In this document: in pieces, positions 8,960-18,295 of the stretch
How the letters are laid out: every line of letters starts with the position of its first letter
Position numbering within the stretch: the stretch's first letter is position 1
Source: Deltaproteobacteria bacterium
GTDB lineage: Bacteria > Desulfobacterota > Desulfobulbia > Desulfobulbales > JAGXFP01
Assembly: GCA_020056965.1 (NCBI GenBank)
Contig: JAGVGT010000031.1
Location: 1 to 64,000 of the forward strand
DNA length: 64,000 nt
Direction of reading: 5' to 3'
Notes under the pieces: model-generated
Told to the model about the DNA's origin: nothing
The model's input: only the letters and a program-made list of their open reading frames with translations
Databases searched by the model: none
Translations under genes and position numbers: made by a program

Positions 8960-10744
8960 TTGGCAGACAAGATCATCAGAGATTTGCGGGATTTTCTGGC
9001 CATCCTGCGCAAGGAAGGCGAGCTGATCGAGATCGCGGCTGAGGTAGATCCCTATCTGGAGATCGCCGAGATCCACCGCCGGGTCATCGCCGCGGGCGGC
9101 CCGGCCCTGCTGTTCACCAAGGTCAAGGGCAGCCGCTTCCCGGTGGTCACCAACCTCTTCGGCTCCGCCCGCCGGATGGAACTGGCCTTCGGCCGCCGCC
9201 CCCTGGATTTCGTGGTCGAACTGGTGCGGGCGGCGGAAAACCTGGCCCCCACCCTCAAGACCGTTTGGGAGAAGCGCGGCCTTTTAGGCCAGATGCTCCG
9301 GGTCGGCACCAAGCTGCACCGGGACGGGCCCATTCTGGAGGGTTGCATGACGCCGGCTCGTTTGAGCGAATTGCCGCTGCTGACCTCCTGGAAAAGCGAT
9401 GGCGGCCCCTTCGTCACCCTGCCCCTGGTCTATACCGAGCACCCGGATGGCCGCGGCCACAACTTGGGCATGTACCGCATCCAGCGCTACGACGACACCA
9501 GCACCGGCATCCACTGGCAGATCCACAAGGGCGGCGGCTTTCATTACCACGAGGCGGAAAAGCGCAACGAAGACCTGCCGGTCTCCCTGTTCATCGGCGG
9601 CCCGCCGGCCCTGATGCTGGCGGCCATCGCCCCCCTGCCCGAAAACATCCCGGAGCTGCTGCTCGCCTCGCTGCTCCAGGGCGAGAAGTTTCCTCTGGTC
9701 AAGGATCCGCGCGGCGGCCATCTGCTCCCGGCCATGGCCGAGTTTGTCGCCAAGGGGTTCGTCGAGCCCCATGTCCGCCGCCCCGAAGGCCCCTTCGGCG
9801 ACCATTACGGTTACAACTCGTTGCAACATGACTATCCGGTCTTCCGGGTTGAGCGGATCTATCATCGCCGCGACGCCATCTACCCGGCCACCGTGGTCGG
9901 CCGCCCCCGCCAGGAGGATTTCTACATCGGCGACTTTCTCCAGGAGCTGCTCTCGCCCCTCTTCCCCCTGGTGATGGGCGGTGTCAAGCAACTGAAAACC
10001 TTCGGCGAAACCGGCTTCCACTGCCTGGCGGCCGCCCGGGTCACCGATCGCTACCCCCGCGAGGCCTTCGCCTCGGGCCTGCGCATCCTTGGCGAAGGCC
10101 AGCTGTCGCTGACCAAGTTCCTGATCCTCACCGATGGCGACCTGGACGTCAGCGACTTTCCCAAGCTCTGGCGGCATGTCCTGGAGCGGGTCAACTGGCA
10201 GACCGACCTCTTCGTCTTCGCCAATGTCTCCCAGGACACCCTCGATTACACCGGCCCTTCGGTCAACAAGGGCTCCAAGGCCATGCTGATGGGCTTGGGC
10301 AAAAAGATTCGCCGCCCCTTGCCAGAGTCCTTTACCGCCACCCTGCCGGCTGGCTGTAGCCATCCTCGTCCCTATCTCCCCGGCACCCTGGTGGTTCAGG
10401 GCAGCACCTATAAAGACGATCCAGAACTGCCGGCCCGGCTGGCCAAACACGGTGATCTCGAACAGTGGCCGGTGGTGCTGCTGGTCGATGATACCCGGGC
10501 CGCCACCGCCAGCCTCCAGGAGTTTCTCTGGACCTTTTTCACCAGATTCGAACCGGCCGCCGACATCCACGCCGCCACCACTTCGGTGGACCGCTTCCAT
10601 GTCGGTTTGACCGCCCCGGTCGTCATCGATTGCCGGCTGAAACCCTGGTACACCGAGGTCCTGGAGGTCGATGCGGAGACTCGGCGCTTGGTGGATGGGC
10701 GAATCGGGAAAATCCTGCCCGCTCCCTGGGCAGGAAAGGTTTGA
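8960..10744 (+). CDS. UbiD family decarboxylase
   Basis: UbiD enzymes are prenylated-FMN-dependent (de)carboxylases acting on aromatic or alpha,beta-unsaturated acids, for example in quinone synthesis or aromatic degradation. This 594-residue chain shows the family hallmark RRPEGPFGDHYGYN, the N-terminal DLRDFLAILRKEGELIEI and the C-terminal HVGLTAPVVIDCRLKPWYTE. It is longer than E. coli UbiD (about 500 residues), the extra being mainly C-terminal. The start is TTG 8960 with GGAG 7 nt upstream (MADKIIRDLRDF). No ubiX-type prenyltransferase gene is adjacent. A role in menaquinone synthesis is possible but unproven. Confidence 0.9.
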   Translation: MADKIIRDLRDFLAILRKEGELIEIAAEVDPYLEIAEIHRRVIAAGGPALLFTKVKGSRFPVVTNLFGSARRMELAFGRRPLDFVVELVRAAENLAPTLKTVWEKRGLLGQMLRVGTKLHRDGPILEGCMTPARLSELPLLTSWKSDGGPFVTLPLVYTEHPDGRGHNLGMYRIQRYDDTSTGIHWQIHKGGGFHYHEAEKRNEDLPVSLFIGGPPALMLAAIAPLPENIPELLLASLLQGEKFPLVKDPRGGHLLPAMAEFVAKGFVEPHVRRPEGPFGDHYGYNSLQHDYPVFRVERIYHRRDAIYPATVVGRPRQEDFYIGDFLQELLSPLFPLVMGGVKQLKTFGETGFHCLAAARVTDRYPREAFASGLRILGEGQLSLTKFLILTDGDLDVSDFPKLWRHVLERVNWQTDLFVFANVSQDTLDYTGPSVNKGSKAMLMGLGKKIRRPLPESFTATLPAGCSHPRPYLPGTLVVQGSTYKDDPELPARLAKHGDLEQWPVVLLVDDTRAATASLQEFLWTFFTRFEPAADIHAATTSVDRFHVGLTAPVVIDCRLKPWYTEVLEVDAETRRLVDGRIGKILPAPWAGKV

Positions 10745-10755
10745 TACCTTCACCC

Positions 10756-11466
10756 ATGGCCGAGGAACGACTCCAGAAGGTCCTGGCCGCAGCCGGAGTC
10801 TGCTCCCGGCGGCAGGCCGAAAAACTGATCAGCGATGGCCGGGTGACCGTGGACGGCCAGGTGGTTAGCACCCTGGGCAGCAAGGTCGATCCGGCCCGGC
10901 AGAAGATCCGGGTTGACGGCCACCCCCTTGGGCAAACCGGGCTGGTATATTATCTGCTCAACAAGCCCCGGGGCTATGTCACCACCATGGCAGATCCCCA
11001 GGGCCGCCCGCTGGTAACCTCCCTGCTCAAGGGGGTCAAGGCTCGGGTCTTCCCGGTGGGGCGGTTGGATATCGACACCTCCGGCGCGCTGATCCTGACC
11101 AACGACGGCGACCTGACCCAGAAGATTCTCCACCCCAGCCACGAGATCAACCGCACCTATCTCGCCCTGGTGAACGGCCGGCCCAGCGAAGCTCAGCTCG
11201 ACGCCCTCCGCCAGGGCATTCTCCTGGAAGGCCGAAAAACCTGGCCGGCCCTGATCAAGGTGGTCGGTAATGATCGCGACTCCACCAGGATCGAGATCAC
11301 CATCCACGAAGGCCGCAAGCGCCAAGTTAGGAAAATGTTCGCCGCCATCGGCCACCCGGTCCGAGAGTTGGCCAGAACCGCCTATGCCAAGCTGGAACTG
11401 GGAAATCTGCCGATCGGACGGTTCCGGGAATTGACCCCAAAAGACCTCGAAAAACTCTTCCTTTAA
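10756..11466 (+). CDS. RsuA/RluB-family rRNA pseudouridine synthase
   Basis: This enzyme isomerises a uridine in ribosomal RNA. ATG at 10756 (MAEERLQKVLAAAGVCSRRQ) begins a 236-residue protein with an N-terminal S4 RNA-binding domain (residues about 1-50). The catalytic domain follows, with nucleophilic aspartate in VGRLDIDTSGALILTNDG and later EGRKRQVRKMFAAIGHPV. The open frame extends upstream into ubiD but the family begins here. It starts 11 bp after the ubiD stop. RluB and RsuA subfamilies cannot be separated by eye; the length favours RluB-like. Confidence 0.92.
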   Translation: MAEERLQKVLAAAGVCSRRQAEKLISDGRVTVDGQVVSTLGSKVDPARQKIRVDGHPLGQTGLVYYLLNKPRGYVTTMADPQGRPLVTSLLKGVKARVFPVGRLDIDTSGALILTNDGDLTQKILHPSHEINRTYLALVNGRPSEAQLDALRQGILLEGRKTWPALIKVVGNDRDSTRIEITIHEGRKRQVRKMFAAIGHPVRELARTAYAKLELGNLPIGRFRELTPKDLEKLFL

Positions 11467-11473
11467 AAAAGGC

Positions 11474-11506
11474 TTTACATTCCATTAGTTACGAGATATC
11501 TATATT
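11474..11506 (+). promoter_or_regulatory. Candidate promoter upstream of the HU/IHF gene
   Basis: In the AT-rich gap after the pseudouridine synthase, TTTACA (11474-11479) is followed after 17 bp by TATCTA (11497-11502), overlapping TATATT (11501-11506). The -35 box is good and the -10 match is moderate. A separate promoter for the HU-like gene is plausible. Confidence 0.35.
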
Positions 11507-11582
11507 TTCGTACTCTGAGATGTATAGTTTTTTCAAGCAGTTAGCGATTGCGCTTTTCGGGAATGGGAAAGGGTAAGAAGAA

Positions 11583-11867
11583 ATGAATAAGTCGCAACTG
11601 ATCGAAGCCCTGTCGCAGGAAATCAATATCCCGCTCAGGGAAGCAAGCCCCATCGCTGACACCATTCTTGATACGATGGTGGAGGCCTTGGCCGCCGGTG
11701 ACAGTATCGAGATCCGGGGCTTTGGCAGCTTCGTGGTTAAAGAATACGACTCCTATGTCGGCCGTAATCCCAAGACCGGCGACAGCATTAAGGTACCGCC
11801 CAAGAAACTGCCCTTTTTCAAGGTGGGCAAGGAACTGAAGGAAAAAGTCAACACGGCGGAAGACTGA
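11583..11867 (+). CDS. HU/IHF family DNA-binding protein
   Basis: This is a 94-residue histone-like DNA-bending protein. It shows the family layout: helical N terminus MNKSQLIEALSQEINIPLRE, beta core GDSIEIRGFGSFVVKEYDS, then the arm GRNPKTGDSIKVPP with its intercalating proline region, and PFFKVGKELKEKVN at the end. Sequence by eye does not settle whether it is an HU homodimer subunit or an IHF subunit. It lies convergent with rimO, 27 bp from the rimO stop, with no clear bidirectional terminator between them. Confidence 0.93.
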   Translation: MNKSQLIEALSQEINIPLREASPIADTILDTMVEALAAGDSIEIRGFGSFVVKEYDSYVGRNPKTGDSIKVPPKKLPFFKVGKELKEKVNTAED

Positions 11868-11894
11868 TTCTCGCTCCCCCCGCCTCCCCCTGCT

Positions 11895-13247
11895 TCAGCC
11901 TTCCTCTTCGACGATCTCCCCGACCAAGTCGTAGGGGTGTGCTTCGGTTATGCGCACCTCGACTATCTCACCCACCTCGCAAGTCCCGGCATTAATGTAA
12001 ACCACCCCGTCAATTTCCGGGGCCTGGTAACGGGTCCGCCCCTCCAGAAGCAGGTCACTCTCCCGACTGAGACCCTCGACCAAAACCGGCTCCACGGTGC
12101 CGACCTTGCCTTGATTTATCTCCAGAGATATTTGCGCCTGCACCCGCATCAGTTCATCCTTACGGGCAATTTTGACCTCTTCCGGACACTGGTCGGGCAA
12201 CTTAGCCGCTGCGCATTCAGCCTCATTCGAATAACAGAAGATCCCGACATTATCCAGCCGTGCGGCCCTCATGAATTCGGCCAGTTCGGCGACATCCGCT
12301 GCGGTTTCGCCGGGAAACCCGACCATAAAAGTAGTTCGAATCGCGGCCAGCGGCAGAATTTTACGAATCCGGGCCAGCAGCTCCTCCACGCTGCGCCTGG
12401 TGTAGGGGCGATTCATGGCCTGCAAAATCCGGTCGCTGATGTGCTGCAGGGGAATGTCGAAATAGGGCAGCACCCGGGGATTAGCGGCCACCAGTTGCAA
12501 GACCTCGTCGTTTAAGCGCATGGGATAGAGATAGAGCATCCGCAACCAGGGGATGGACGTTTCCGTGAGCAAGGCGCGGAGCAGATCGGCAAGACGCTCC
12601 CGGCCTGCGCCCAGATCAAGGCCATAGGCGGTAAGGTCTTGGGCGATCAAGGTCAACTCCCGGGTGCCCTCTGCCTCCAGAAGCTGTGCTTCCATAATCA
12701 GATCGGCAAGCCCCCGGCTGCGCAGAGGCCCCCGCAGACCGGGGATCAGGCAGTAGGAACAGCGATTGGAGCAGCCCTCGGTAATTTTCAGGTAGGAGCG
12801 AAAATAGGGCGTGGAAACTTGCCGGGGTGTCCGGGAATCCATAAGATAACCGGGAGTGGTTGCAGTGGCGGTGATCTCCGGGGTTACGGAGGACAAGGCA
12901 GCCAACTGCTCGGCGATCCCGGCGATCTGATCGACCCCGATAAAGAGATCCACCTCGGGAAATTCCTTACGCAGTTCATCACCGTAGCGCTGGACCATGC
13001 AGCCGGCCACCACCAGACGACAGCCGGCCTTTTCCTGCTTGATCCCGACCAGGTTGAGGATGGCATCGATCCCCTCTTCCACGGCCGGGGTGATGAAGCC
13101 GCAGGTGTTGACCAGCAGCAGATCGGCCTCTTCGGGAAACTCCACCCCTTCGTACCCGGCTGCGCTCAAGGCGCCACTGATTACTTCCGAATCGACCAGA
13201 TTCTTGGGACAGCCCAGACTCTGAATGAAGACCTTGTTTGCCACCAC
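11895..13247 (-). CDS. rimO: Ribosomal protein S12 methylthiotransferase RimO
   Basis: RimO adds a methylthio group to the conserved aspartate of ribosomal protein S12. The 450-residue chain has the N-terminal UPF0004 domain with three cluster cysteines at about 13 (IQSLGCPKNLVDSEV), 49 (VNTCGF) and 83 (AGCMVQR). The radical SAM cluster motif CSNRCSYC lies at about 159-166, and a C-terminal TRAM domain ends the protein. The start is GTG at 13247 (a second GTG follows at once), with AGGAAAG just upstream. A strong terminator for the atp genes lies between it and atpE, so it probably has its own promoter. Confidence 0.95.
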   Translation of the reverse strand: MVANKVFIQSLGCPKNLVDSEVISGALSAAGYEGVEFPEEADLLLVNTCGFITPAVEEGIDAILNLVGIKQEKAGCRLVVAGCMVQRYGDELRKEFPEVDLFIGVDQIAGIAEQLAALSSVTPEITATATTPGYLMDSRTPRQVSTPYFRSYLKITEGCSNRCSYCLIPGLRGPLRSRGLADLIMEAQLLEAEGTRELTLIAQDLTAYGLDLGAGRERLADLLRALLTETSIPWLRMLYLYPMRLNDEVLQLVAANPRVLPYFDIPLQHISDRILQAMNRPYTRRSVEELLARIRKILPLAAIRTTFMVGFPGETAADVAELAEFMRAARLDNVGIFCYSNEAECAAAKLPDQCPEEVKIARKDELMRVQAQISLEINQGKVGTVEPVLVEGLSRESDLLLEGRTRYQAPEIDGVVYINAGTCEVGEIVEVRITEAHPYDLVGEIVEEEG

Positions 13248-13280
13248 CTTTCCTACCTCGCCAGTGCCGTTACAACTGCA

Positions 13281-13315
13281 TAAAAAAAGGGCTGCGGGAA
13301 ACCCCCGCAGCCCTT
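13281..13315 (-). terminator. Rho-independent terminator after atpE
   Basis: A perfect 12-bp stem (arms 13287-13298 and 13304-13315) with a 5-nt loop is followed on the minus strand by a run of seven T. It lies 29 bp past the atpE stop and should end the atpZ-atpI-atpB-atpE transcript. Confidence 0.88.
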
Positions 13316-13343
13316 AACAAGACAAAACCGACTACCTGATCAA

Positions 13344-13679
13344 TTACATACCAGGCTTCACGAACAGCAGGATCAGGGAGATTACCAGACCGTAAATGGT
13401 CAGGGACTCGATCAGGGCCAGACCGATGATCATGGTAACGGTGATCTTGCCGGAAGCTTCCGGGTTACGGGCAATGCCGGAACAGGCGCCGCCGATGCCG
13501 GTACCCATACCAATACCGCAACCGAGGGCGGCAAGCCCAACGGACAGGGCAGCGGCGATACAGACCACGGCCACATTAACCCCGCCGGCGGCAGCCTCAC
13601 CATCGCTGGCCAGAGCCAGACCGGTGGCAGCCAGAACCATCAACACAGACATCACGGAACTTACAGTCAACTTCTTCAT
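13344..13679 (-). CDS. atpE: ATP synthase Fo subunit c
   Basis: Subunit c forms the rotor ring of F-type ATP synthase. ATG at 13679 has GGGAGA upstream and gives 111 residues, about 30 longer than E. coli subunit c. The extra N-terminal segment ([20 protein letters not shown]...) looks like a signal or membrane-insertion leader. The two-helix hairpin carries [20 protein letters not shown] and the ion-binding glutamate in [19 protein letters not shown]. In a hand alignment the glutamine that marks sodium-binding rings appears to be methionine, which favours protons, but the register is uncertain. A longer frame to 14090 overlaps atpB and is rejected. Confidence 0.95.
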   Translation of the reverse strand: MKKLTVSSVMSVLMVLAATGLALASDGEAAAGGVNVAVVCIAAALSVGLAALGCGIGMGTGIGGACSGIARNPEASGKITVTMIIGLALIESLTIYGLVISLILLFVKPGM

Positions 13680-13747
13680 CTTTGTTTCTCCCTTCTGGAT
13701 AAGATTTATTTTGGCCTTCTTTCTAGCAACTGTTAATTGAGCAAATT

Positions 13748-14479
13748 TTAGTGGGCGTGTTCCATGGAAGCCGAGAAATACAGGATCGACAGCAGGACGA
13801 AGACGAAGGCCTGCACGATGGAAACGAATACGCCCAGACAGAGGATCGGCAGCGGCGCAAAGAAGGCGCCGGCCAGCATGAACAGAACGCCCAGGAGGGT
13901 TTCTTTGGCCATGATGTTGCCGAACAGTCGAATGGACAAGGAAAGGATCCGCGCCAGATGACTGATGATTTCGATGGGGGCGATCAGCGGAATCAGCCAC
14001 CAGACCGGTCCCAGAAAGTGTTTGTAATACCCGAGCCCATGGAACTTGAAACCCAGGTAGTGGGTGGTGAAGAAAACGATCAGGGTGCAACCAAGGGTGA
14101 TGTTGATATTGGAGGTCGGCGACATGAACCCGGGCATCAAACCGATCATATTGGCGACCAGGATATAGAGCCCGAAGGTGGCCAGCATCGGAAACATCAT
14201 CCGGGCGCCCTCTTTGCCCATGTTTTCGGCCATGAAGCCTTCCATGCCGCTGACCACCGCTTCCCAGAAGTTCTGGCCCTTACCGGGAATCATTTCGATT
14301 TTGCCCATGGTGAGCTTGGGGATGACGATCAGGAAGACCATGACCAGCATGGTATAGGTCATGTGCGGGGCGAGCAACTGGTTGAAATCCCAAAAATGGC
14401 CCGGCAGCGGAAAGGTATGCGGAACCGGCAAGCCCATGGCCTGGAGAATTACCGAAATGAATAATATCGGATGTTCCAT
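13748..14479 (-). CDS. atpB: ATP synthase Fo subunit a
   Basis: Subunit a forms the ion half-channels next to the c-ring. The 243-residue membrane protein contains the essential arginine in helix 5, seen as [20 protein letters not shown], and the typical [10 protein letters not shown] segment. Five to six membrane spans are evident. It lies 7 bp after the atpI-like gene and 68 bp before atpE. The other Fo subunit b and the F1 genes are not in the window, so the ATP synthase genes are split between loci. Confidence 0.95.
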   Translation of the reverse strand: MEHPILFISVILQAMGLPVPHTFPLPGHFWDFNQLLAPHMTYTMLVMVFLIVIPKLTMGKIEMIPGKGQNFWEAVVSGMEGFMAENMGKEGARMMFPMLATFGLYILVANMIGLMPGFMSPTSNINITLGCTLIVFFTTHYLGFKFHGLGYYKHFLGPVWWLIPLIAPIEIISHLARILSLSIRLFGNIMAKETLLGVLFMLAGAFFAPLPILCLGVFVSIVQAFVFVLLSILYFSASMEHAH

Positions 14480-14485
14480 CTGAGT

Positions 14486-14878
14486 TTATGATGCCTCCCT
14501 AATCTTGAATGTCTTTATGGCCGCAGACACCGCCACCCCGGCAATGCTCAAAAACACCACGGAGAGGCCGGCCAGCAGGCCAGGTATATTCAACAAATCG
14601 TACTTAATCAGAATAAAAAGAAGTACCGCCAGAAGAGTTAAGCGGGCGTAGTACTTCAGGAAAAACCTGACCTTTACCGCCGCCAGTTCACCTGCCAGCA
14701 ACCGGCTCAGGTCCCTTCGCAGCAGCCAAAAACTACTGTTGGCCAGTAACCCGCCGACCAGCACCCCCTTGGCGACAGAAGTCCCAAACCAAGCGAGCGA
14801 GCCCCCGGCCAGCAAAACCAGCAGAATCCAGTTCCACAACTGAATTCTGCGTAAAGGCAGGGCCTCATCCTTGGTCAT
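14486..14878 (-). CDS. atpI: ATP synthase subunit I-like membrane protein
   Basis: A 130-residue protein with four predicted membrane helices sits immediately before atpB, where the ATP synthase I protein (assembly factor or magnesium/calcium channel-like partner) is usually found. Helices appear near residues 15-35, 40-55, 75-92 and 95-115, separated by a basic loop (LLRRDLSRLLAGELAAVKVR). Sequence in this family is poorly conserved, so the assignment rests largely on position and topology. Confidence 0.75.
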   Translation of the reverse strand: MTKDEALPLRRIQLWNWILLVLLAGGSLAWFGTSVAKGVLVGGLLANSSFWLLRRDLSRLLAGELAAVKVRFFLKYYARLTLLAVLLFILIKYDLLNIPGLLAGLSVVFLSIAGVAVSAAIKTFKIREAS

Positions 14879-14880
14879 CG

Positions 14881-15105
14881 CTAAAGATCTTTTCTCCTGG
14901 CCATCCGATACAGATTGACGAAGGCCGAAGCCACCCCGAAGCCAAGAAAAATCATGGTTAACCAGGGGTAGATCTTACCGCCGAAAACCTTGCGGTCAAG
15001 AAAGTAGCCGATCCCTCCCCCGATGAAAACCGAAAAGGCCATGGTCATGCCGATGGTACTGAAATCGGCCAGCATCCTGATCATTTCTTTACGGTTTTCG
15101 GCCAT
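14881..15105 (-). CDS. atpZ: AtpZ/AtpI family protein
   Basis: This 74-residue protein has two membrane helices and the pattern of AtpZ-type proteins: a short charged N terminus (MAENRKEMIRMLADFSTIGM), a glycine-rich first helix ending in GGGIGYFLDRKVF, and a second helix ILGFG-like ending in NLYRMARRKDL. It is the first gene of the atpZ-atpI-atpB-atpE group, 2 bp before the atpI-like gene. It probably helps assemble or stabilise the c-ring. Confidence 0.85.
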   Translation of the reverse strand: MAENRKEMIRMLADFSTIGMTMAFSVFIGGGIGYFLDRKVFGGKIYPWLTMIFLGFGVASAFVNLYRMARRKDL

Positions 15106-15163
15106 ATTTTCTACCAGTAAACGACCAGTTAGCCCACGTCTACTGGGATGAATGACCGCTCAA

Positions 15164-15192
15164 TAACTAGCATGCACTCCCAGCAAAGTCAA
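15164..15192 (-). promoter_or_regulatory. Candidate promoter of the atp genes
   Basis: On the minus strand TTGACT (15192-15187), a 17-bp spacer and TAGTTA (15169-15164), the latter preceded by TG as in extended -10 promoters. The -10 match is weak, but it is the best candidate between hemL and atpZ. Confidence 0.35.
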
Positions 15193-15203
15193 CGCTTTTT
15201 GGC

Positions 15204-16496
15204 CTACTCGGCCAATTTTATGAATACTGATTCAGCCTTCGCCAGGGTTTCACCAAAATCGGCCTCAGTGTGGGCGGCGGACATGAACATTCCCTCGAAC
15301 TGGGCGGGCGCAAGATAGATCCCGGCGGAACGCATTTCGCGATAGTATCGGCCATAACGATGGGTGTCGGCATGCATGGCGGACTCGAAATCGGTGACCG
15401 GGCCGCCGGTGAAAAAGAGGGTCAGCACCGAGCCCATCTGGTTGAGGCAGACCTGGCCCGGCAGATGCTTATTGGCCAGGGCCAATAGCCGCTGGCCGAA
15501 TCCTTCGGACTTGCGATCCAGTTCCTCGTAAAAGCCCGGCTTCATCAGCTCCTGAAGAGTGGCCTTACCGGCGGCCATGGCCAGAGGATTGCCGGAAAGG
15601 GTGCCGGCCTGATAAACCGGACCCACCGGAGAGATCATCTCCATGATCGCCTTTTTCCCGCCATACGCTCCCACCGGCAGCCCCCCGCCGATGATCTTGC
15701 CCAGACAGGTCAGGTCGGGAGTGATGCCGAATTTCGCCTGCGCCCCGCCCAGGCTGGCCCGAAAGCCGGTGATTACCTCGTCGAAGATCAGGACAATTCC
15801 CAACTCGGTCGTCAGTTCGCGCAGCTTTTTCAGGAACCCCGGCGCCGGTGCCACCACCCCCATATTGCCGGCGATGGGCTCGATGATCACGCAGGCAATA
15901 TCGAGGGCCTGATTGCGCAGAGTCTCTTCCAATTTCGTCAGGTTATTGTACGGGATCGACATGGTATTCCTGACGATATCCTCCGGGACGCCGGGGCTGC
16001 CGGGAATCCCCAGGGTGATCACGCCGGAACCGGCCTTGACCAGAAAGGAATCGGCATGACCGTGGTAACCGCCGTCAAACTTAACCACCACTTTGCGGCC
16101 GGTATAGCCCCGCGCCAAACGGACGGCGCTCATGGTCGCCTCGGTGCCGGAACTGACGAAACGGACCATCTCGATGGAAGGCACAGCCTGGATCACCAGC
16201 TCGGCCAGATCAATCTCCAAGCCGCAGGGGGCGCCGAAACTGGTGCCGTCCAACATCGCCTTCCTAATCGCTTCACTGACGGCCGGGTGGTTGTGGCCCA
16301 GGATCATCGGGCCCCAGGAGCCGATGTAGTCAATATAACTGTTGCCATCGACGTCGTAGATTTTCGAACCGTTGGCACGTTGGATAAAAACCGGATCACA
16401 CCCCACCGATTTACAGGCCCGCACCGGACTATCCACACCACCAGGAATCAGCTGTTGCGCCCGAGCGAACATCTGCTGGGATTTGTCAGTATTCAT
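15204..16496 (-). CDS. hemL: Glutamate-1-semialdehyde 2,1-aminomutase
   Basis: HemL converts the HemA product to 5-aminolevulinate using PLP/PMP. The 430-residue chain is of normal length. It contains [20 protein letters not shown], the PLP-aspartate region [18 protein letters not shown] and the Schiff-base lysine in [20 protein letters not shown] 16496 is preceded by a strong GGAGAGGGAG ribosome-binding site, and a good promoter lies 75-105 bp upstream. It is transcribed towards the atp genes, about 100 bp away. Confidence 0.96.
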   Translation of the reverse strand: MNTDKSQQMFARAQQLIPGGVDSPVRACKSVGCDPVFIQRANGSKIYDVDGNSYIDYIGSWGPMILGHNHPAVSEAIRKAMLDGTSFGAPCGLEIDLAELVIQAVPSIEMVRFVSSGTEATMSAVRLARGYTGRKVVVKFDGGYHGHADSFLVKAGSGVITLGIPGSPGVPEDIVRNTMSIPYNNLTKLEETLRNQALDIACVIIEPIAGNMGVVAPAPGFLKKLRELTTELGIVLIFDEVITGFRASLGGAQAKFGITPDLTCLGKIIGGGLPVGAYGGKKAIMEMISPVGPVYQAGTLSGNPLAMAAGKATLQELMKPGFYEELDRKSEGFGQRLLALANKHLPGQVCLNQMGSVLTLFFTGGPVTDFESAMHADTHRYGRYYREMRSAGIYLAPAQFEGMFMSAAHTEADFGETLAKAESVFIKLAE

Positions 16497-16569
16497 TTCT
16501 CCCTCTCCGCGTTACGGTTTATCTTTGCACAGCCTTAGCGAAATTTGCTTAATTTTGTTACGAGTTGCG

Positions 16570-16599
16570 AATATAGCACGGCCCTTTCCCCGCTGTCAA
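16570..16599 (-). promoter_or_regulatory. Predicted sigma-70 promoter of hemL
   Basis: On the minus strand a perfect -35 box TTGACA (16599-16594), an 18-bp spacer and -10 box TATATT (16575-16570). The transcript would start near 16563, about 67 nt before the hemL ATG. Confidence 0.65.
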
Positions 16600-16634
16600 A
16601 AGCTACTTCCAACCACGGCAAAAGCCGGAGCGGT

Positions 16635-17345
16635 TCAGGTCGTCGGGCGGTCTGGGATCAGTTCCTTGAAATAGGTAATGGAGGCGAACTGCTGTGAATG
16701 TCTGACGGCGGCCCGGCTGCTTGGCCTGGCTATGCAGAGCAGATTTTTGATCCCACCCTGAGCGGCCGAGGATAATACCTTTTCGGTATCATCGACCAGC
16801 AACGTCCGCTCCGGGTTGTAGGGGTGCAAACGCTGCAACCTCTCCCAAAAGCCGGGGTCTTCCTTGGCCACCCCTACTTCCTCGGCGCAGATCAGGCGGT
16901 CGAAGTGGTCCCGCAAGGCAGTCTTGGCCATCTTGATCTCCAGGGTCTTGCTGTGGGCATTGGTCACCAGCCAGACCAGTTTCCCGAGCTCACGACAATA
17001 CTCGAGAAAAAGTACCACCGAGGGATGAATGGCAATCAGATGATCGACCTGCATCTTCAAATCAGGAATATCGAGCCCCAACTCGTCGGACCAGAAATCC
17101 AGATCGGTCCAGGCCAGGGTACCCTCGCGGGCCTGATATTTTTTGAGTAATTGTTGTCGGGCGGCAGCAGAGGTGAGTTGATTATTGCGGGCATATACCT
17201 GCGGGACAAAATGCTCCCAGAAATAGTCATCAAAATGGCGGTCCAGCAAGGTGCCATCCATGTCCAGCATGACCAAATCGATCTGGACCCAGAACTCACC
17301 CAGATCGGCGATCGAAATATCGGGAGGCGGCACGGAAGCTGGCAT
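16635..17345 (-). CDS. HAD superfamily phosphatase, YrfG/nucleotidase-like
   Basis: This is a haloacid-dehalogenase fold hydrolase resembling the GMP/IMP nucleotidase YrfG. It has the nucleophile motif LVMLDMDGTLLDRHFDDYFW, motif II LVTNAHSKTLE, the motif III lysine in VAKEDPGFWERL and the acidic motif LLVDDTEKVL. The start is ATG 17345 or GTG 17354 (three residues longer); neither has a good ribosome-binding site. It starts 9-18 bp after the pyrD stop, so it may be cotranscribed with pyrK-pyrD. A nucleotide substrate would fit that setting, but this is inference. Confidence 0.82.
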   Translation of the reverse strand: MPASVPPPDISIADLGEFWVQIDLVMLDMDGTLLDRHFDDYFWEHFVPQVYARNNQLTSAAARQQLLKKYQAREGTLAWTDLDFWSDELGLDIPDLKMQVDHLIAIHPSVVLFLEYCRELGKLVWLVTNAHSKTLEIKMAKTALRDHFDRLICAEEVGVAKEDPGFWERLQRLHPYNPERTLLVDDTEKVLSSAAQGGIKNLLCIARPSSRAAVRHSQQFASITYFKELIPDRPTT

Positions 17346-17362
17346 AATGGGCACAGAGAGAA

Positions 17363-18295
17363 TCAGCAGAGGCGCAGAGTGCCGATTATCTCCTGCAGCG
17401 CCTGACAGCCGCTCTCCTGGAGATAACGGGTGATTCCGTCTACAACTCTTTCGGTGGTATCGGGATTAACGAAATTCGCGGTGCCGATCTGCACGGCCGC
17501 TGCTCCGGCCACCAGGAATTCCAAGGCATCCTCGGCGTTCATAATTCCACCGATGCCGATTACCGGAATTTTCACCGCCCTGGCCGTCTGCCAGACCATG
17601 CGGAGCGCCACCGGCTTGATGGCCGGGCCGGACAGCCCACCGATAACGTTGGCCAGTCGCGGCGTCCGGGTTCGATGATCAATGGCCATGCCGATCAAGG
17701 TGTTAATCAGGGAAACCGCATCGGCCCCGCCCTCCTCAGCCGCCCTGGCCGTCACGGTGATATCCGTAACATTGGGCGAAAGTTTAATGATCACCGGCCG
17801 GCTGGTCTTTGCCTTAACCGCCCGGGTCACCGCGCGGACCATCCCGGGGTCGGTCCCAAAGGCCACCCCGCCCTGCTTGACATTCGGGCAGGAGATGTTA
17901 ACCTCTATGGCCGATATCCCATCGATATCATTGAGTATTTCCGCCAGCTCCGCATAATCATCCAGGCTATCCCCCAAGATATTCACCACCACCGGCGTGC
18001 CAATCTCGCGCAGGTAGGGCAGTTTGTCGCGCAGGAATGCCTCGACCCCGACATTTTCCAGACCGATCGCGTTAAGCATCCCGCCGGTGGTTTCGACGAT
18101 TCGGGGCGGGGGATTGCCGCTTCTGGGCAATAAGGAGATGCCCTTGACGACAACCGCCCCCAGGTGGTGCAGATTGACAAAGTCGGAAAACTCCCGGCCA
18201 TAACCAAAAGTGCCAGAAGCGGTCATCACCGGGTTTCGCAAGATCAAACCGCCCCCGATATGGGTAGTCAGATTTATCTCTCTGCCGTGGTCCAT
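17363..18295 (-). CDS. pyrD: Dihydroorotate dehydrogenase B, catalytic subunit
   Basis: PyrD oxidises dihydroorotate to orotate in pyrimidine synthesis. This is the class 1B type, which works with the PyrK electron-transfer subunit and NAD. The 310-residue chain shows [18 protein letters not shown], the catalytic cysteine in [14 protein letters not shown], the FMN-binding [19 protein letters not shown] and [11 protein letters not shown]. The start overlaps the pyrK stop by 22 bp, indicating translational coupling of the two subunits. Confidence 0.95.
   Translation of the reverse strand: MDHGREINLTTHIGGGLILRNPVMTASGTFGYGREFSDFVNLHHLGAVVVKGISLLPRSGNPPPRIVETTGGMLNAIGLENVGVEAFLRDKLPYLREIGTPVVVNILGDSLDDYAELAEILNDIDGISAIEVNISCPNVKQGGVAFGTDPGMVRAVTRAVKAKTSRPVIIKLSPNVTDITVTARAAEEGGADAVSLINTLIGMAIDHRTRTPRLANVIGGLSGPAIKPVALRMVWQTARAVKIPVIGIGGIMNAEDALEFLVAGAAAVQIGTANFVNPDTTERVVDGITRYLQESGCQALQEIIGTLRLC

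Noticed and set aside
9284..10753. A 489-codon minus-strand frame opposite the UbiD gene
   Set aside because: Shadow of a well-supported gene; no family motifs and composition typical of antisense frames.
13344..14090. A 248-codon frame joining atpE to upstream sequence
   Set aside because: The upstream part overlaps atpB in another frame. The subunit c family begins at 13679, which has a good ribosome-binding site.
15204..15225. TTGGCC/GGCCAA stem at the hemL stop considered as a terminator
   Set aside because: The stem is only six bases, overlaps the coding end and has no T-run on the minus strand.
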